NCBI RefSeq assembly: GCF_001425575.1 | Contig: NZ_LMRD01000006.1 | Span: 445,977-509,976, forward strand | DNA: 64,000 bases | Source of the DNA: Aurantimonas sp. Leaf443 | GTDB lineage: Bacteria; Pseudomonadota; Alphaproteobacteria; Rhizobiales; Rhizobiaceae | Reading direction: 5' to 3' | Shown: one piece after another, positions 43,539 to 53,803 of the stretch | Position numbering within the stretch: the first letter of the stretch is position 1 | How the letters are laid out: each line of letters starts with the position of its first letter | Position numbers and translations under genes: made by a program | Notes under the pieces: model-generated | Told to the model about the DNA's origin: nothing | Databases searched by the model: none | The model's input: only the letters and a program-made list of their open reading frames with translations

Positions 43539-44365
43539 GCGCTCTGACCGAAATCGGCGCATCCTCGCGGCACCCGATCGATCCGCGGGCGATCGGCCGG
43601 GCGCTGGCACCCTGGGCGCTGCCGCTCGGGCTCGTGGTCCTGTGGGAAATCGCCAGCCAGTCCGGGCTCGTCAACGTCCGGCTCCTGCCGGCGCCGTCCA
43701 GAATCGCCGTCGCCTTCTGGACGGCCCTGTCCAACGGCTCGCTCGCCACCCACACGCTTGCCTCCGCGCAGCGCGCGCTGCTGGGCCTTCTCATCGGCGG
43801 CGGCCTCGGCTTTACCGCCGGGCTGGCCTGCGGCCTGTGGCGGCCGGCCGAGACGCTGCTCGACAGTTCCGTGCAGATGCTGCGCAACATCCCGCATCTG
43901 GCGATGATCCCGCTCGTCATCCTCTGGTTCGGCATCGGCGAAAGCGCGAAGATCTTCCTCGTCTCGGTCGGCGTGTTCTTCCCGCTCTACATCAACACCT
44001 TTCACGGCGTGCGCACCATCGACCCGCAGCTCGTCGAGATGGCCGAGGTCTACGGGCTCGACCGGCGGGCGCAGCTCCTGCGCATCGTCCTGCCCGGCGC
44101 CTTGCCCTCGATCCTCGTCGGCCTTCGCTACGCGCTCGGCCTGATGTGGCTGACGCTCATCGTCGCCGAGACGATCTCGGCCACGAGCGGCATCGGCTAC
44201 ATGACGATGAATGCCCGCGAGTTCCTGCAGACCGACATCGTCATTCTCGGCATCGTCACCTACGCGCTGCTCGGCAAGCTGGCCGATGTCGCCACGCGGG
44301 CGATCGAGCGGCGGGCTCTGGTCTGGCACCCCGCCTATCAGACCAACGCGGAGGCACGCCGATGA
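43535..44365 (+). CDS. ssuC: Sulfonate ABC transporter permease (276 aa)
   Basis: This inner-membrane subunit has about six helices and the EAA loop [33 protein letters not shown] typical of the SsuC/TauC/NitT permeases. The start is TTG 43535 ([14 protein letters not shown] after initiation), overlapping the ssuA stop by 4 bases; no ATG or GTG is better placed. The stop overlaps the ssuB ATG by 4 bases (ATGA). Confidence 0.92.
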   Translation: MSALTEIGASSRHPIDPRAIGRALAPWALPLGLVVLWEIASQSGLVNVRLLPAPSRIAVAFWTALSNGSLATHTLASAQRALLGLLIGGGLGFTAGLACGLWRPAETLLDSSVQMLRNIPHLAMIPLVILWFGIGESAKIFLVSVGVFFPLYINTFHGVRTIDPQLVEMAEVYGLDRRAQLLRIVLPGALPSILVGLRYALGLMWLTLIVAETISATSGIGYMTMNAREFLQTDIVILGIVTYALLGKLADVATRAIERRALVWHPAYQTNAEARR

Positions 44366-45135
44366 GCGCGGTGGGCGAGGCGCGGGCCCCGCAGGGCCGC
44401 CCGATGTCCGGCCAGGCGTCGAGCCGGCGCGGGCTGTCCCTGGCGCTGGCGGGCGTCTCCAAGGCGTTCGGCGCGACCTCGGTGCTGCGCGGCTTCGACC
44501 TGCGCATTCCCGCCGGCCAGTTCGTCGCGGTCGTCGGGCGTTCGGGCGGCGGCAAGTCCACGCTCCTGCGGCTGATGACCGGGCTCGACCGCCCGAGCGG
44601 CGGGCGCGTGGAGATCGACGGCCGCCCGGTGGACGGGCTCGATCCGGCGGTCCGGCTCCTCTTCCAGGAGGCCCGCCTCGTGCCCTGGCAGACGGTCGTG
44701 GAGAATGTCGGCATAGCGCGCGGGGACGGCTGGCGCGAGACGGCGCTCGGCGCGCTCGCCGATGTCGGTCTCGCGGGGCGCGGCGAGGACTGGCCCTCCG
44801 TCCTGTCCGGCGGCCAGCGCCAGCGCGTGGCGCTCGCCCGCGCCCTCGTCAGCCGGCCGGGCATCCTCCTCCTCGACGAGCCCTTCGGCGCGCTCGACGC
44901 GCTGACGCGGCTCGAGATGCACAAGCTGATCGAGGGCCTGTGGCGCGAGCGGGGCTTCACCACCGTCCTCATCACCCACGACGTCGCCGAGGCGGTGGCG
45001 CTGGCGGACCGCGTGATCGTGCTGCGCCAGGGCGCCATCGCGCTCGACATCGAGATCGACCTCGACCGGCCCCGCCGCGAACTCGCGGACCCGCGCGCGG
45101 TCGACCTGCAGAAGCGCATCCTCGACGAGGTCTGA
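44362..45135 (+). CDS. ssuB: Sulfonate ABC transporter ATP-binding protein (257 aa)
   Basis: This is the energising subunit of the importer. Walker A is GRSGGGKST, the Q-loop is [11 protein letters not shown], the signature is [15 protein letters not shown], Walker B is [16 protein letters not shown] and the H-loop is [10 protein letters not shown]. The variant motif [11 protein letters not shown] is typical of nitrate/taurine/sulfonate transporters. It is translationally coupled to ssuC and followed 75 bases later by the PLP-enzyme gene on the same strand. Confidence 0.94.
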   Translation: MSAVGEARAPQGRPMSGQASSRRGLSLALAGVSKAFGATSVLRGFDLRIPAGQFVAVVGRSGGGKSTLLRLMTGLDRPSGGRVEIDGRPVDGLDPAVRLLFQEARLVPWQTVVENVGIARGDGWRETALGALADVGLAGRGEDWPSVLSGGQRQRVALARALVSRPGILLLDEPFGALDALTRLEMHKLIEGLWRERGFTTVLITHDVAEAVALADRVIVLRQGAIALDIEIDLDRPRRELADPRAVDLQKRILDEV

Positions 45136-45210
45136 CCGGCAGGACCGGATCGGCGCCGCCGGCCCGGTCCTGTCCGGCCCGGCCCCGTCACCAGTCCGGA
45201 GCATTCGTCC

Positions 45211-46632
45211 ATGTCGCATGCCTTTTTTCGAAGCCCCGCCCCGGCGCCGCGCCTCGCGCCGCCCGTCGCTTCCGTCCTCGACCTCATCGGCCACACGCCG
45301 ATGGTGGAGGTGACGGCCTTCGACACCGGCCGGTGCCGCCTGTTCCTGAAGCTGGAGTCGCAAAATCCGGGCGGCTCGATCAAGGACCGCATCGCGCTCT
45401 CGATGATCGAGGCGGCCGAGCGCTCCGGGCAGCTCAGGAAGGGCGGCACGCTGGTGGAGGCGACCGCCGGCAATACCGGGCTCGGCCTTGCGCAGGTGGG
45501 CGTGCCGAAGGGCTACCGCATCGTGCTCGTGGTGCCCGACAAGCTCTCGCGCGAGAAGGTGCAGCACCTGCGCGCGCTCGGCGCCGAGGTGCATCTGTCG
45601 CGCTCGGACGTCGGCAAGGGCCATCCCGACTACTATCAGGACAAGGCGAGGCGCATCGCCCGCGAGACGCCCGGCGCCTTCTTCGTCGACCAGTTCTCCA
45701 ACCCGGCCAACCCGCGGGCGCACGAGGAGACGACGGGACCGGAAATCTTCGAGCAGCTCGACGGCGACGTCGACACGGTGGTGGTCGGCGTCGGCTCCGG
45801 CGGCACGCTGACCGGGCTCGGCCGCTATTTCGCGCGCGTCTCGCCGAAGACCGAGATCGTTCTGGCCGATCCCGTCGGCTCGGTCCTGACGCCCTTCTTC
45901 AAGACCGGGCGGCTGGAGCGCGCCGGCAGCTGGACGGTGGAGGGGATCGGCGAGGATTTCGTGCCCCCCAATGCCGATCTCTCCTTCGTGCGACACGCCT
46001 ATTCGATCACCGACAAGCAGAGCGCGCGCGCCGTGCGGGACCTCCTGTCGAAGGAGGGCATTCTCGGCGGCTCCTCGTCCGGCACGCTTCTCGCCGCCGC
46101 GCTCCTCCATTGCCGGGCGCAGGTGACGGCGAAGCGCGTCGTCACCTTCGTCTGCGACAGCGGCAACAAGTATCTCTCGCGCGTCTTCGACGACGTGTGG
46201 CTGGCCGAGCAGGGGCTCGTGGAGCGCGTGCGCCATGGCGACCTGCGCGACGTGATCGCCCGCTCGCATCGCAGCGGGCAGACGGTGACCGTCTCGCCCG
46301 GCGAGAGTCTTCTGGACGCCTATGGCCGCATGCGCCGGGCGGACGTCTCGCAGCTGCCGGTTCTCGAGGAGGGCCGGCTCGTCGGCCTGATCGACGAGGG
46401 CGACATCCTGCGCCGCATCGAGGGTGCCGTGGAAGGCCGCTGGGAGCGCTTCGCCTCGCCGGTCCACCGGGCGATGACGCGCGACGTCCACACGCTGCAG
46501 GCGACGCAGACCCTCGACGCGCTCCTGCCGGTCTTCGACCGTGACGAGGTGGCGATCGTGATGGACGGCGACGAGTTCGTCGGCCTGGTGACGCGCATCG
46601 ACCTGATCGATCATCTGCGCCGTTCGGGATGA
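45211..46632 (+). CDS. Cystathionine beta-synthase / cysteine synthase type PLP enzyme with CBS domains (473 aa)
   Basis: This is a fold-type II PLP enzyme: the Schiff-base lysine is in NPGGSIKDRIALSMI, the substrate loop in EATAGNTGLGLAQVG, the phosphate-binding loop in GVGSGGTLTGLGRYF, and GGSSSGT lies near the core end (residues about 20-340). Two CBS motifs follow (VTVSPGESLLDAYGRMRRADVSQLPVLEEGRLVGLIDEGDI... and ...MDGDEFVGLVTRIDLIDHL), as in cystathionine beta-synthases. It makes cystathionine from serine and homocysteine, or cysteine from acetylserine and sulfide. Placement after ssuACB suggests it uses sulfur released from sulfonates. Assignment between the two activities is uncertain. 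Confidence 0.85.
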   Translation: MSHAFFRSPAPAPRLAPPVASVLDLIGHTPMVEVTAFDTGRCRLFLKLESQNPGGSIKDRIALSMIEAAERSGQLRKGGTLVEATAGNTGLGLAQVGVPKGYRIVLVVPDKLSREKVQHLRALGAEVHLSRSDVGKGHPDYYQDKARRIARETPGAFFVDQFSNPANPRAHEETTGPEIFEQLDGDVDTVVVGVGSGGTLTGLGRYFARVSPKTEIVLADPVGSVLTPFFKTGRLERAGSWTVEGIGEDFVPPNADLSFVRHAYSITDKQSARAVRDLLSKEGILGGSSSGTLLAAALLHCRAQVTAKRVVTFVCDSGNKYLSRVFDDVWLAEQGLVERVRHGDLRDVIARSHRSGQTVTVSPGESLLDAYGRMRRADVSQLPVLEEGRLVGLIDEGDILRRIEGAVEGRWERFASPVHRAMTRDVHTLQATQTLDALLPVFDRDEVAIVMDGDEFVGLVTRIDLIDHLRRSG

Positions 46633-46795
46633 GGGCGGCCCTGGCGGGCGTGGGTGTCCGGCCCCTGCGCCCGCTGCCCGTGGCGTGACGGACCCCCGTT
46701 CCGTCGTGCCGAGCTTCCACCTCCCTCATCCGCACGCTCCGCCTTCTCCCGGGACGGGAGAGGGCGGAGCGTCGTTGCGATGCGAAGGGATCGGG

Positions 46796-47332
46796 TCAGG
46801 CGTTCAGGTCGAAGGCGCCGTAGCGCCCCTGCGCGTAGAGGAGCGCCGGCCGGGTCTCGCCGAGCACGACGGCGCGCACGGCACCGAAGATCAGCGCGTG
46901 ACTGTAGCGTTCGACGACGTGATCCACCTCGCAGTCGATGGAGGCGAGGGCGCCGACCAGGGCGCCGGAGCCCGTCGCCAGCGCGCGCCAGTCGGCGCCC
47001 TCGTAGCGCTGTTCGCCCTTCAGCCCGCCGCGGCCGGCGAAGCGGTCCGCGACGTCCTGCTGGTCGGCGGCCAGGAGATTGACGCAGAAGGCGCCGGTGG
47101 CGGCGATGACCGGCCAGGTGGAGGAGGAGCGGTTGATCGAGACGAGCATGGTCTCGGGATCGACCGACAGCGAATGGGCCGAGGTGACGGTCGCCCCGGT
47201 GCGGGCCCCCTCGCGGCCGGCGGTGACGACGCAGACGGCGCCCACGAGCTGGCGCATGGCGCGCTTCAGGCCGGGGGCGGGCTCGGGCAGGGCGGCTTCG
47301 GGACGGGGGACGAGTTTCAGGGCGAGGGACAT
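46796..47332 (-). CDS. Flavin reductase-like FMN-binding protein (178 aa)
   Basis: This is a flavin:NAD(P)H reductase-domain protein: VGAVCVVTAGREGARTGATVTSAHSLSVDPETMLVSINRSSSTWPVIAATGAFCVNLLAADQQDVADRFAG is the HpaC/DszD-type core, and HALIFGAVRAVVLGETRPALLYAQGRYGAF is its C-terminal strand set. It should supply FMNH2 to the SsuD monooxygenase encoded just upstream on the same strand (109-base gap). ATG 47332 (MSLALKLVPRP) with GGGAG upstream was chosen over 47383. Confidence 0.88.
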   Translation of the reverse strand: MSLALKLVPRPEAALPEPAPGLKRAMRQLVGAVCVVTAGREGARTGATVTSAHSLSVDPETMLVSINRSSSTWPVIAATGAFCVNLLAADQQDVADRFAGRGGLKGEQRYEGADWRALATGSGALVGALASIDCEVDHVVERYSHALIFGAVRAVVLGETRPALLYAQGRYGAFDLNA

Positions 47333-47441
47333 GAGGGAACTCCCTTCGATAGGGGCGAAACGAGGAACCGCGCCGCGCGCCAAGGCGCAGGGCGCGAGGG
47401 ACGGCCGACGACCGGAATCGCGGCGACGCTCTCGGCTGGGG

Positions 47442-48608
47442 TCACGACTGCGACACGCGCAAGGGCGGCCGGCGGTCGCCCGCGATGGTCTCGCCGAAGG
47501 GGCCGGTGTTCAGGCCGGCCTCGCGCGCCTTGATCGCGTGGTCGAGAGGCAGGAGCGGCAGGACGCGCTCGCCGAAGGAATAGGCCTCTTCCAGATGCGG
47601 GTAGCCCGAGAGGATGAAGCTGTCGATGCCGAGGCGCCGGTACTCGTCGATGCGCTCGGCGACCGTATCCGCGTCGCCGACGAGCGCGGTGCCCGCGCCG
47701 CCGCGCACGAGTCCGACGCCCGCCCAGAGATTCGGCGAGACCTCCAGCCTGTCGCGCCGGCCGCCATGCAGGGCGCGCATGCGCGACTGGCCGACCGAGT
47801 CCATCCGCTCGAAGACCTTTTGCGCGCTCTCGATCGTCTCGTCGTCGAGGCGGCTGATGAGGTCGTTGGCGGCGTCCCACGCCTTCTGCGTCGTCTCGCG
47901 CACGATGACGTGGAGGCGGATGCCGAAACTGACCTCGCGACCGGCCTTGTCGGCGAGGCGGCGGACCGTTTCGATCTTCTCGGCGACCTGCGCGGGCGGC
48001 TCGCCCCAGGTGAGATACTTGTCCACCTGCTCGGCCGCGACCGCGTTGGCCGCTTCCGACGAGCCGCCGAAATAGAGCGGGGGATGGGGCGTCTGCACGG
48101 GCGGGAAGAGAAGGCGGCCGTCCTCGATGCGCAAATGCTTGCCCTCGTGCGCCACCGTCTCCCCGGCGAGCACGGCCTTGTAGATCTGAAGGAACTCGCG
48201 CGTCACCTCGTAGCGCTCGGCATGGCCGAGGAAGATGCCGTCGCCCTTGTTCTCCACCGGGTCGCCGCCGGTGACGACGTTGATGAGGAGACGGCCTCCG
48301 GAAATGCGGTCGAGCGTCGCCGTCATGCGCGCGGCGAGCGTCGGCGACTGCAGGCCCGGCCGCACGGCGACGAGAAAGCGCAGCCGCTGCGTCAGCGGCA
48401 CCAGCGCGGAGGCGATGATCCAGGAATCCTCGCAGGAGCGGCCGGTCGGCAGCAGCGCTCCGTAGAAACCCAGGTCGTCGGCCGCCTGTGCGATCTGGCG
48501 CAGGTAAGGCAGGTCCACCGCCCGTCCGCCGTCCGACGTGCCGAGATAGCGGCTGTCGCCGTGGGTCGGCAGGAACCAGAGGACCTTGATCGTCTCGGGA
48601 ATGCTCAT
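47442..48608 (-). CDS. ssuD: FMNH2-dependent alkanesulfonate monooxygenase (388 aa)
   Basis: This is a luciferase-like TIM-barrel enzyme that cleaves C-S bonds of sulfonates to give an aldehyde and sulfite. The N-terminus is [32 protein letters not shown], followed by [58 protein letters not shown] and [25 protein letters not shown], which match SsuD closely. The C-terminal [23 protein letters not shown] is also typical. ATG 48608 is chosen. It forms an operon with the flavin reductase and is controlled from the AT-rich region at about 48720-48775. Confidence 0.94.
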   Translation of the reverse strand: MSIPETIKVLWFLPTHGDSRYLGTSDGGRAVDLPYLRQIAQAADDLGFYGALLPTGRSCEDSWIIASALVPLTQRLRFLVAVRPGLQSPTLAARMTATLDRISGGRLLINVVTGGDPVENKGDGIFLGHAERYEVTREFLQIYKAVLAGETVAHEGKHLRIEDGRLLFPPVQTPHPPLYFGGSSEAANAVAAEQVDKYLTWGEPPAQVAEKIETVRRLADKAGREVSFGIRLHVIVRETTQKAWDAANDLISRLDDETIESAQKVFERMDSVGQSRMRALHGGRRDRLEVSPNLWAGVGLVRGGAGTALVGDADTVAERIDEYRRLGIDSFILSGYPHLEEAYSFGERVLPLLPLDHAIKAREAGLNTGPFGETIAGDRRPPLRVSQS

Positions 48609-49016
48609 CGAAATCTTCCTTTGCCACGTCGGCGATCGGCCCGGCCGGCGCATGGCAGGCCGGCGCTTCACCAGCGTCCGATCGCCGGTCACCGGATCGA
48701 AGCTAGCGACAGTCCCGACCCGGCAGAAGGAATAAAACCATCCAATACACCGATTATATAGAATATTAGATCGTCACCGAACTCGGGCCTGGAGAGCGTT
48801 GGCCGACCGCCGCTGCAGGTGCGAGCAGGGGGCGAACGACGGGACGCAGTCTCTCCCGCGCAAAGCCGGTGACCGAACGTTTCGACCTCAGATCGTGCCG
48901 CAGCGAATGCGCCGAGCGGCCCAGAGCAAAGCAGCGCTTCGGTTCGCGTCGCCGCGTCCGCGCCGAACCGCCGACCGCGCCCGATCAGCCCTGCCTGCGC
49001 CCCGAAGGGCGATGCG
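48609..49016. promoter_or_regulatory. Control region of ssuD, with a sulfur-motif candidate at 48757-48773
   Basis: The 408 bases carry a patch that is AT-rich compared with the surroundings (48728-48775), including TATAGAATATTAGATCG at 48757-48773. It resembles sequences found before ssuA and Rrf2. Read on the minus strand, CTATA-N8-GTA also resembles the patch before Rrf2 at 42106. The rest (48780-49016) shows no gene or RNA feature that I can support. Confidence 0.4.
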
Positions 49017-49649
49017 TCATGGCCGCTGGAAGGCCAGGTGGGCGCCAAGGCCGACGAGGATCGATCCCCCGGCGCGCCGAACCCAACGCTGGATGGTGCC
49101 CGAGCGTCCGAGCCGCTCCACGACGAGGCCCGCCAGGAGAACGCAGACCATATCGGCGGTGGAAAAGATCGCGTTGATGGCCAGGCCGAAGACGGCCAGT
49201 TGCAGCCAGACGGGAAAGGCCGCGGAGGCATCGACGAATTGCGGCAGGAAGGCGAGGAAGAAGAGCGCCGTCTTCGGATTCAGGACTTCCACCGCGACGC
49301 TTTCGGCGAAGGCGCGCCGCGCGGACTTCGAAGGGACGGGCGGCATGTCGGTCTCGGGCGCGGGGCGCGAGCGGATCAACGCCAGGCCCAGCCACACGAG
49401 GTAGGCGGCGCCTGCCAGCTTGACCGCCAGATAGAGGGTCGGGATCGCGTGGAACAGGACGGACAGGCCCGCCGCCGCCGCCAGGATATGAACGTAACAT
49501 CCCAGATGAATGCCCAGGACGGCCATAGCGCCCGAGCGGCGGCCACCGGCCATGGTCTGGGCGGCCGCATACAGCATCGCCGGACCCGGAATGAAGGCGA
49601 AGACCGCGGTCGTCGCCAGGAACGCCAGGAGGATCTCGATGGACGGCAT
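49017..49649 (-). CDS. LysE/RhtB family exporter (210 aa)
   Basis: This six-helix exporter reads MPSIEILLAFLATTAVFAFIPGPAMLYAAAQTMAGG, with the family FxPGPxxL motif, then GAAYLVWLGLALIRSRP and VEVLNPKTALFFLAFLPQF. ATG 49649 was preferred; the in-frame extension to 49916 has no homology. It is unrelated in sequence detail to the exporter at 31685. The substrate is not inferable; proximity to the sulfur genes may be coincidental. Confidence 0.9.
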   Translation of the reverse strand: MPSIEILLAFLATTAVFAFIPGPAMLYAAAQTMAGGRRSGAMAVLGIHLGCYVHILAAAAGLSVLFHAIPTLYLAVKLAGAAYLVWLGLALIRSRPAPETDMPPVPSKSARRAFAESVAVEVLNPKTALFFLAFLPQFVDASAAFPVWLQLAVFGLAINAIFSTADMVCVLLAGLVVERLGRSGTIQRWVRRAGGSILVGLGAHLAFQRP

Positions 49650-49961
49650 GTCGGTACATCCGATGGGGCGGCCTGGACACCGCGAGCAGCGTCCCAGCAT
49701 GCCATGGCCAGATGGGGTGCGACAGGATCGATGACCGCTTTCGGCGAAAGCCTGCGGTGAAGCGCACCGGCGGCGTGTTCCGCTCGCCCTGTCCAGCGAC
49801 CGGGGGCGGGCACCTGCGGAGCCGGCGGGACTTCTGCGAGCGGCGGCGGTCGCGCCGCTTCCGGCTGCCGCCCAGACGCGAACGCCGCCCGTGAGACAGC
49901 GGGCGGCGCGGCGCAAGACGGTCCGGCAGGTCCGGCGCGGGCGCCGGGCCGGTGCCCTTGC
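49650..49961. other. Intergenic region with a 9-bp hairpin at 49883-49908
   Basis: No gene is recognised. CGCCGCCCG (49883-49891) pairs with CGGGCGGCG (49900-49908) around an 8-nt loop, 54 bases beyond the end of the minus-strand chemotaxis operon. It may terminate that operon, although no T-tract follows. Confidence 0.5.
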
Positions 49962-51749
49962 CTAGAAGAGGATGTCGTCGAGATCGACGTCCCCGGAGGC
50001 CTCCGGGGCGGCGGGTGCTGTCGACAGCATCGCGCCGCCGAAGACGCGCTCGAAGATGCGGCGTTCCTCGACCATCGTGTAGTTGCCGGCGAGAAGGTCG
50101 CGCAGGCGGTCGCTCTCCTCCGGCGTCATCTCCTCGTCCGGGAATTCCGCGAGAAGGCCTTCGAGGATCGCCATCGTGCGCCGCATGCGGTTGCAGCCCT
50201 CGATATGGGGCGTCATCGAATCGGCGAGGCGGGCGACGGTCTCGGCGAGACCGGCGGCATTGGTGGTCGCCTGGCGCAGCTGCTCGTCGCAGACGGCCTC
50301 GACGGCGCGCAGGATCTCGGCGGCGGTGGCGAAGCTCTGGCGCACCTCGCCCTCGTTGCGCCCGATCTCCTGCAGGATGCGCCCGCCCAGATCCTCGGTG
50401 GAGGCGACGGAGCGCTCGATGCCTTCGCGCACCTGCGCCGCCTCCGCCTTGGCGTGGGCGGCCTGCTCGCGGATCTCGCGGGAGATGAAGCCGATCGTCT
50501 CGTCGCCGCTGTCGACATGGGCGGCGCGCACGGCCGCGTTGAAGCCGGCAAGGCTCAGCGTGTGCTCGAGCTCGGAGAGCTCGTCCGTCATCGCGATCAG
50601 CGTGCCGGCGGCCTCGACGCAGCGCGACAGGCTCTCGTCGAGCTGGCGCCGGCCGGTCTCCTCGCGCAGGATCATCGCCTCGATATGCGAGGCTTCGGCC
50701 TGCAGGATGGCGATGGCGCCGTTCTGCCCGTCGCCGGCCAGACCGCGCATCAGCCGGTCGCTGGTGCGCACCTCCGCGCCGATCGTGACGAGATTGTGCT
50801 GCACCGAGCCCATCTCCTCCTCGTAGACGCGGGCCAGATCCTCCAGCTGGGCGATCTCGAGTTCGGCGATGCGGCGCACGGCGAGGCTCGCCTCGCGCGG
50901 CGAGAGCGGCGCCTGGTCGTGGAAGAGGCCGCCGCCGGACGTCAGGAGCATCAGCCGGCGCAGGTTGTCGACCGAATGCTCCATGCGCTGGCGCGCGATG
51001 TCGTGGAACTGGAGGTTGGCGACGAGCCGGCCCGTCGCGTCGCGCACGGTGGAGAAGGAGGCGTGGACCGCCTCGCGCATCTCCGCGGCCTCCTCGCGGC
51101 CGGTGGCCAGGCGTGCGACCAGGGCGCGGATGGCGAGCGGCATGCTCTCGTCGCCCGACTGGCCGAGGCGGCCGACGCGGCGCTCGATGTCGCGGCTCTC
51201 GTCGAAATAGGAGCGCAGGAGGCGCATGCGCTCGTCGAGCTCGCGCGAGATGCGCTGGCCGGTCGCGACGAGTTCGCCGACATGCTCGGTGAAGGGCACG
51301 AGCTCCTCGCGCGCCGTCGCCATGCCCTCGACATGGGTGCGCGCGACAAGGACGACATAGTCCAGAAGCCGGAAGATGAGGCTGACGGCGCCGCTGGCCT
51401 CGGAGGCGAGCGTGATCGCGTCGGAGAGTTCGCCGAGCCGCTGCGAGCGGTCGTCGACGAGGCTGCGGATGGCGTCGGCGGCAAGGCCCGCCTCGCCGAG
51501 CCGCTGCTCGATGCCGACGACGTCGGGGGAGGCGAGCGCCTCGATCGAGCCGCGCACGGCGTTGCGCACGATGCCCATGCGCTTGTGCAGGCGCTGCAGT
51601 TCGGCGCCGGCGTCGAGATAGACCGCCTCGCTGCCGTGGTTCCAGGTGGCGAGACCGTCGATCTCCACCGCGAGCCGGCGCAGGGCGGGGACGGCGCCGA
51701 CGGACAGGCCGGGCAGGCGATGCTCGGCCGCGATCATCTCATCTCGCAT
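49962..51749 (-). CDS. Coiled-coil chemotaxis protein with CheZ-like motifs (595 aa)
   Basis: This is a soluble, almost wholly helical protein with no membrane segment. It overlaps the end of cheB by 11 bases, so it is the last gene of the chemotaxis operon. The segment [19 protein letters not shown] carries D250-x-x-x-Q254, the same spacing as the phosphatase residues D143 and Q147 of E. coli CheZ (QDLTGQ). The C-terminus, [10 protein letters not shown], resembles the CheY-binding tail of CheZ (VDDLLDSLGF). The middle (about residues 375-500) has MCP-like helices ([22 protein letters not shown]). It may be a CheY-P phosphatase or an atypical receptor-like protein; the assignment is inference. 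Confidence 0.65.
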   Translation of the reverse strand: MRDEMIAAEHRLPGLSVGAVPALRRLAVEIDGLATWNHGSEAVYLDAGAELQRLHKRMGIVRNAVRGSIEALASPDVVGIEQRLGEAGLAADAIRSLVDDRSQRLGELSDAITLASEASGAVSLIFRLLDYVVLVARTHVEGMATAREELVPFTEHVGELVATGQRISRELDERMRLLRSYFDESRDIERRVGRLGQSGDESMPLAIRALVARLATGREEAAEMREAVHASFSTVRDATGRLVANLQFHDIARQRMEHSVDNLRRLMLLTSGGGLFHDQAPLSPREASLAVRRIAELEIAQLEDLARVYEEEMGSVQHNLVTIGAEVRTSDRLMRGLAGDGQNGAIAILQAEASHIEAMILREETGRRQLDESLSRCVEAAGTLIAMTDELSELEHTLSLAGFNAAVRAAHVDSGDETIGFISREIREQAAHAKAEAAQVREGIERSVASTEDLGGRILQEIGRNEGEVRQSFATAAEILRAVEAVCDEQLRQATTNAAGLAETVARLADSMTPHIEGCNRMRRTMAILEGLLAEFPDEEMTPEESDRLRDLLAGNYTMVEERRIFERVFGGAMLSTAPAAPEASGDVDLDDILF

Positions 51750-52848
51750 GGCTCATCCTCGGCGCGATCTCGTTGGCGAAACGCATGATCTCGGCGGGGA
51801 AGCGCTCGAGGGCCAGTTCGTGCGCCACGGCGCCGAGTTTCATGGCTTCCTTGGGCATGCCGTAGACGACGCAGCTCTCTTCGTTCTGGCCGAGCGTCAG
51901 CGCACCGGCCTGGCGCAGCTCCAGCATGCCGCGCGCCCCGTCGTCGCCCATGCCCGTCATGATGATGGCGAGCGCGTTGGGACCGGCCGAGCGGGCGGCC
52001 GAGCGGAAGAGGACGTCGACCGAGGGGCGGTGGCGGGTGACGAGCGGCCCGTCGCGCACCTCGACGTGATACTGCGCGCCCGAGCGCTGCAGGAGGAGGT
52101 GGGAGTTGCCCGGCGCGATCAGCGCGAGGCCCGGCATGAGGCGGTCGCCGGTCTTGGCCTCGCGCACCTCGACGCGGCACAGGCCGTTGAGGCGGTCGGC
52201 GAAGGCGGCGGTGAAGCCGGCGGGCATGTGCTGCACGATGGCGATGCCCGGCGCGTCGGCCGGCAGCGGCTCGAGGAGGCGGCGCAGCGCTTCGGTTCCG
52301 CCGGTCGAGGCGCCGATGACGATGACCTTGTCGGTGGTGCGGTCGACGAGCCGGCCGCTGGCGGCGGGCGGCAGGACGGCGTCGGCCGTCAGCTTGGCCT
52401 GGCTGCCCTCCGAGGCCGTGCCCGTGGCGCGGCGCACGCGCGGCTTGGACTGCGAGGCGGCGCGCACCGCGTCGCAGATGCGCGTGCGGGCCTCCATCAG
52501 GAACTGCGGCGTGCCGACGCGCGGCTTGGCGATGATCTCGACCGCGCCCGCCTCCAGCGCGTTCAGCGCCGTCTTGGAGCCGGCCTCGGCGAGGGAGGAG
52601 CAGATGACGACCGGCACGGGACGCTGGCTCATCAGCTTCTGCACGAAGGTGATGCCGTCCATGCGGGGCATCTCGATATCGCAGATGATGACGTCCGGCA
52701 CGTCCTGGCGCATGCGCTCGGCGGCGAAATAGGGGTTCGACGCCGTGCCCATGACCTCCATGTCGGCCTCGCCCGAGATGATGTCGGACAGGACGGTGCG
52801 CACGCTGGCGGAATCGTCGACGATCAGGACCTTGATGACTTTCGCCAC
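51739..52848 (-). CDS. cheB: Chemotaxis protein-glutamate methylesterase CheB (369 aa)
   Basis: This response-regulator-controlled enzyme demethylates (and deamidates) receptors. The receiver domain (1-120) has the phosphoacceptor D57 in [13 protein letters not shown]; the linker is about 130-170. The esterase domain has the triad S181 ([12 protein letters not shown]), H207 ([10 protein letters not shown]) and D303 ([12 protein letters not shown]). It lies 13 bases after cheR and overlaps the next gene by 11 bases. Confidence 0.95.
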   Translation of the reverse strand: MAKVIKVLIVDDSASVRTVLSDIISGEADMEVMGTASNPYFAAERMRQDVPDVIICDIEMPRMDGITFVQKLMSQRPVPVVICSSLAEAGSKTALNALEAGAVEIIAKPRVGTPQFLMEARTRICDAVRAASQSKPRVRRATGTASEGSQAKLTADAVLPPAASGRLVDRTTDKVIVIGASTGGTEALRRLLEPLPADAPGIAIVQHMPAGFTAAFADRLNGLCRVEVREAKTGDRLMPGLALIAPGNSHLLLQRSGAQYHVEVRDGPLVTRHRPSVDVLFRSAARSAGPNALAIIMTGMGDDGARGMLELRQAGALTLGQNEESCVVYGMPKEAMKLGAVAHELALERFPAEIMRFANEIAPRMSHAR

Positions 52849-52861
52849 GAGCGCTCCTCCC

Positions 52862-53734
52862 TCAGGTGCGGATGTAGATGTTGTTCTGGATGGGGCGCAG
52901 CGGCAGCTTGGGCGACCGTGTCGTGTCGGAATGGCCGAGAAACAGCAGGCCGCCCGGGCGCAGGTGCTTGCAGAGCTTGGCGAGCACCTGCTCCTGCGTC
53001 GCTGGCTCGAAGTAGATGAGCACGTTGCGCAGGAAGATGATGTCCATCTGGTGCTTCAGCTTGTAGGCCTCGTGCATCAGGTTCACCTGGCCGAACGAGA
53101 CCCGCGAGCGCAGTTCGGGCGCGATGCGCACCCGGTCGTCCTGCGGATCGCGCGCGCCCAGGATGAAGTCGCGCGCCATGGCCGGCGGCGTCGTGGCGAT
53201 CTGGTCGCGCGTGTAGATCGCCTCGCGCGCCTTCTGCAGGACCTTGATGGAGATGTCCGTGCCCAGAATGGACCAGGAGAGGTTGCCGGCGCGCGCGGCC
53301 GTCTCGAGGACCATGGCGAGCGTCCAGACCTCCTCGCCCGACGAGCAGGCCGCGCTCCAGGCGCGGACGCTGGCGCCGGTGCCCTCGGCCGCGATCTGGG
53401 CGACCTGGGCGGGCGAGAGATAGTCGAAGTGGAAGCGCTCGCGGAAGAACGAGGTCTCGTTGGTGACGACGCTGTCGACGAAGTTCTGCAGCTCGCTCTG
53501 GCGCCCGTTCGGGCTGCGCAGGAAGTTGAGATAGCTCTCGAAGTCGGGCAGGTCGCACTCGTTCAGGCGCCGGCGCAGGCGCGTCTCCAGCATCGTGCGT
53601 TTCAGCTTGGACAGCGTGACGCCGCAGCTCTCGTTCACGAGCTTGACGAACTCGTCGAAAGTGCGCTCCGCCAGGACGACCTTCGTCCAGTGGGGGATGG
53701 CGTCTTCTTGGGAAGCGCGAGCCGGGTTCGACAT
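52862..53734 (-). CDS. cheR: Chemotaxis protein methyltransferase CheR (290 aa)
   Basis: This uses S-adenosylmethionine to methylate receptor glutamates. The N-terminal helical domain is [32 protein letters not shown]; the catalytic domain has [26 protein letters not shown] (motif I), [18 protein letters not shown] and [24 protein letters not shown], ending [11 protein letters not shown] 53734 begins [11 protein letters not shown]. It lies 69 bases after cheW in the same operon. Confidence 0.95.
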   Translation of the reverse strand: MSNPARASQEDAIPHWTKVVLAERTFDEFVKLVNESCGVTLSKLKRTMLETRLRRRLNECDLPDFESYLNFLRSPNGRQSELQNFVDSVVTNETSFFRERFHFDYLSPAQVAQIAAEGTGASVRAWSAACSSGEEVWTLAMVLETAARAGNLSWSILGTDISIKVLQKAREAIYTRDQIATTPPAMARDFILGARDPQDDRVRIAPELRSRVSFGQVNLMHEAYKLKHQMDIIFLRNVLIYFEPATQEQVLAKLCKHLRPGGLLFLGHSDTTRSPKLPLRPIQNNIYIRT

Positions 53735-53803
53735 GGGTCCTGACGCGGTTGGCGGGAGGCTCGGCCCGGAGGGGCGCGCCTGGCCGGGCGGTGGTTCAGA
53801 CTG

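Noticed and set aside
49376-49813. 145-codon minus-strand ORF overlapping the LysE-type exporter
   Set aside because: It is out of frame with the exporter, whose FxPGPxxL motif and six helices define the real gene.
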